Source of the DNA: an uncultured Clostridia bacterium
GTDB taxonomy: Bacteria; Bacillota_A; Clostridia; Christensenellales; Aristaeellaceae
Length of the DNA stretch: 7,267 nucleotides
Assembly (NCBI GenBank): GCA_947166205.1
Contig: CAMVDI010000088.1
Location: forward strand, 1-7,267
Direction of reading: 5' to 3'
Part shown: positions 6,718 to 7,267 of the stretch, in pieces
Layout of the letters: every line of letters begins with the position of its first letter
Position numbering within the stretch: the first letter of the stretch is position 1
The notes under the pieces: model-generated
The model's input: only the letters and a program-made list of their open reading frames with translations
What the model was told of the DNA's origin: nothing
Database searches by the model: none
Program-made: the position numbers and the translations under genes

Positions 6718-7203
6718 ATGCGGGGGGACGGCAGATGGCTCCGGCGGATTTTCGCGGCGGGGATGGCTGTCTTCTGCGCTTTTATGGCGGCGTACACCCT
6801 GATCCGCGCGGATCTGGACTTCCGGAAGGCGGACCTGGAAACGAGCCTGGAGACCAGCCGGGGCCGGGAGCGGAAGCAGACCCATGAATATGAGCAGGTG
6901 ACCGCGGAGCTGCCGGAAGTCCGGGCGGAGCTGGCGGAGGCCGGGCCGAAGGCGGAGGCGGCCAAGGCGGAGGTTCAGGCGCTGAAGGCGGAGCGGAAGC
7001 GGCTGCGGGCGGAAAAGAAGGAGATGGAGGAACGGGCCGGGGAGGCCGGGGACGCCATGCCGGAGGCCGGGACCGGGGAAGCCGGGAACGAAACCGCCGG
7101 GACGCCGGGCTCCGGAGAAGCTGAAGCACGGACGACCGAAGCCAATGGCGGGGAAGGCACAGGCGCCGGGGAGGCCGGGAGCCGGGAGGAGGCGGAACCG
7201 TGA
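6718..7203 (+). CDS. Small single-pass membrane protein with coiled coil and low-complexity tail
   Basis: The protein has 161 residues and no recognised family. After a basic N-terminus (MRGDGRWLRR) comes one hydrophobic segment (about 11-29) that would anchor it, with the rest outside by the positive-inside rule. Residues about 35-108 are a charged heptad-like coiled coil rich in Ala, Glu, Lys and Arg. Residues 109-161 are a Gly/Glu/Ala/Thr low-complexity tail with GEAG recurring. The plan, short cytoplasmic end, one membrane pass, extracellular coiled coil, resembles DivIC/FtsL-type or spacer-type envelope proteins, but no sequence motif supports a specific one. The start at 6718 has AAAGGGGGA (6701-6709) 8 nt upstream. 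Its stop overlaps the next start (GTGA at 7200-7203), indicating translational coupling with a partner gene. Confidence 0.75.
   Translation: MRGDGRWLRRIFAAGMAVFCAFMAAYTLIRADLDFRKADLETSLETSRGRERKQTHEYEQVTAELPEVRAELAEAGPKAEAAKAEVQALKAERKRLRAEKKEMEERAGEAGDAMPEAGTGEAGNETAGTPGSGEAEARTTEANGGEGTGAGEAGSREEAEP
7036..7186 (+). repeat. Recurrent GCCGGG motif in the 3' part of the coiled-coil gene
   Basis: GCCGGG occurs nine times within about 150 bases (first 7036-7041, last 7181-7186). It is often flanked by GA, GGGA or GGAG, so the encoded tail repeats short Ala-Gly and Glu-Ala-Gly blocks. Spacing is irregular, unlike the intergenic arrays. The composition resembles the CCGGGA-rich units before mnmG. 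Confidence 0.6.
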
Positions 7204-7267
7204 GCAGGGGAATGAAAGCGGCGCTCGCGGCCGTGCTGATCGCGGCGGCGGCGCTCATGGGCTTTCT
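7200..7267 (+). CDS. N-terminus of an exported protein, truncated by the window edge
   Basis: An open frame begins at GTG 7200 and runs off the right edge. It encodes VSRGMKAALAAVLIAAAALMGF, a positively charged start followed by an unbroken hydrophobic segment, the form of a signal peptide or signal anchor. GGAGGAGG at 7185-7192 is 7 nt before the GTG, which overlaps the previous stop as GTGA. An in-frame ATG at 7212 is an alternative start, but its nearest purine tract is too close. Too little is visible to name the protein. The coupling suggests it works together with the coiled-coil protein. Confidence 0.6.
   Translation, partial: MSRGMKAALAAVLIAAAALMGF

Noticed and set aside
2448..6965. 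A 1505-codon open frame on the minus strand
   Set aside because: It is antisense and codon-aligned to the BIG_2 gene and mnmG. It stays open because those genes do not use TTA, CTA or TCA. Its translation is Pro/Arg/Gly/Leu-rich with no recognisable domain.

Overview
The window is GC-rich bacterial chromosome. Its gene content points to a high-GC member of the Firmicutes/Clostridia, probably an uncultured anaerobe. The markers are an IreB-family (UPF0297) regulator, a eukaryote-type glutaminyl-tRNA synthetase, a secreted protein of bacterial Ig-like (BIG_2) repeats, and MnmG. All three long genes avoid the codons TTA, CTA and TCA, which leaves very long meaningless open frames antisense to them. 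I could not run a homology search, so the taxonomic placement is an inference.

Layout: bases 1-1857 (minus strand) are glnS, open at the left window edge. Its enzyme part is complete, but where it should stop the frame runs on into about 24 residues resembling an AAA_25/RepA-type ATPase. This is either a fusion or an assembly chimera. Bases 1858-2156 are a divergent control region with one sigma-70-like promoter for glnS and one for ireB. Two helically phased TTTCNGAAA motifs lie just upstream of the ireB promoter. ireB (2157-2408, plus) is followed at once by a strong intrinsic terminator. After it come a 692-residue secreted BIG_2-repeat protein (2472-4550), mnmG (4704-6584), a small membrane-anchored coiled-coil protein (6718-7203) and the beginning of another exported protein (7200 to the right edge), all on the plus strand.

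The two spacers flanking mnmG are the most unusual part. Both are degenerate tandem arrays with a period near 35 bp. In the upstream one this resolves into 17-18 bp sub-units that would fold as a comb of small RNA hairpins, several of them CCCG-GAAA-CGGG with a GNRA-type loop. No T-tract terminator separates the genes from 2472 onward, so these structured spacers probably lie inside one polycistronic transcript.

Functionally, glnS and mnmG serve translation (tRNA charging and wobble-uridine modification). ireB belongs to the PASTA-kinase cell-envelope signalling pathway. The BIG_2 protein and the last two genes are envelope or exported proteins. No CRISPR array, tRNA, rRNA, transposase or recognised defence system was found.
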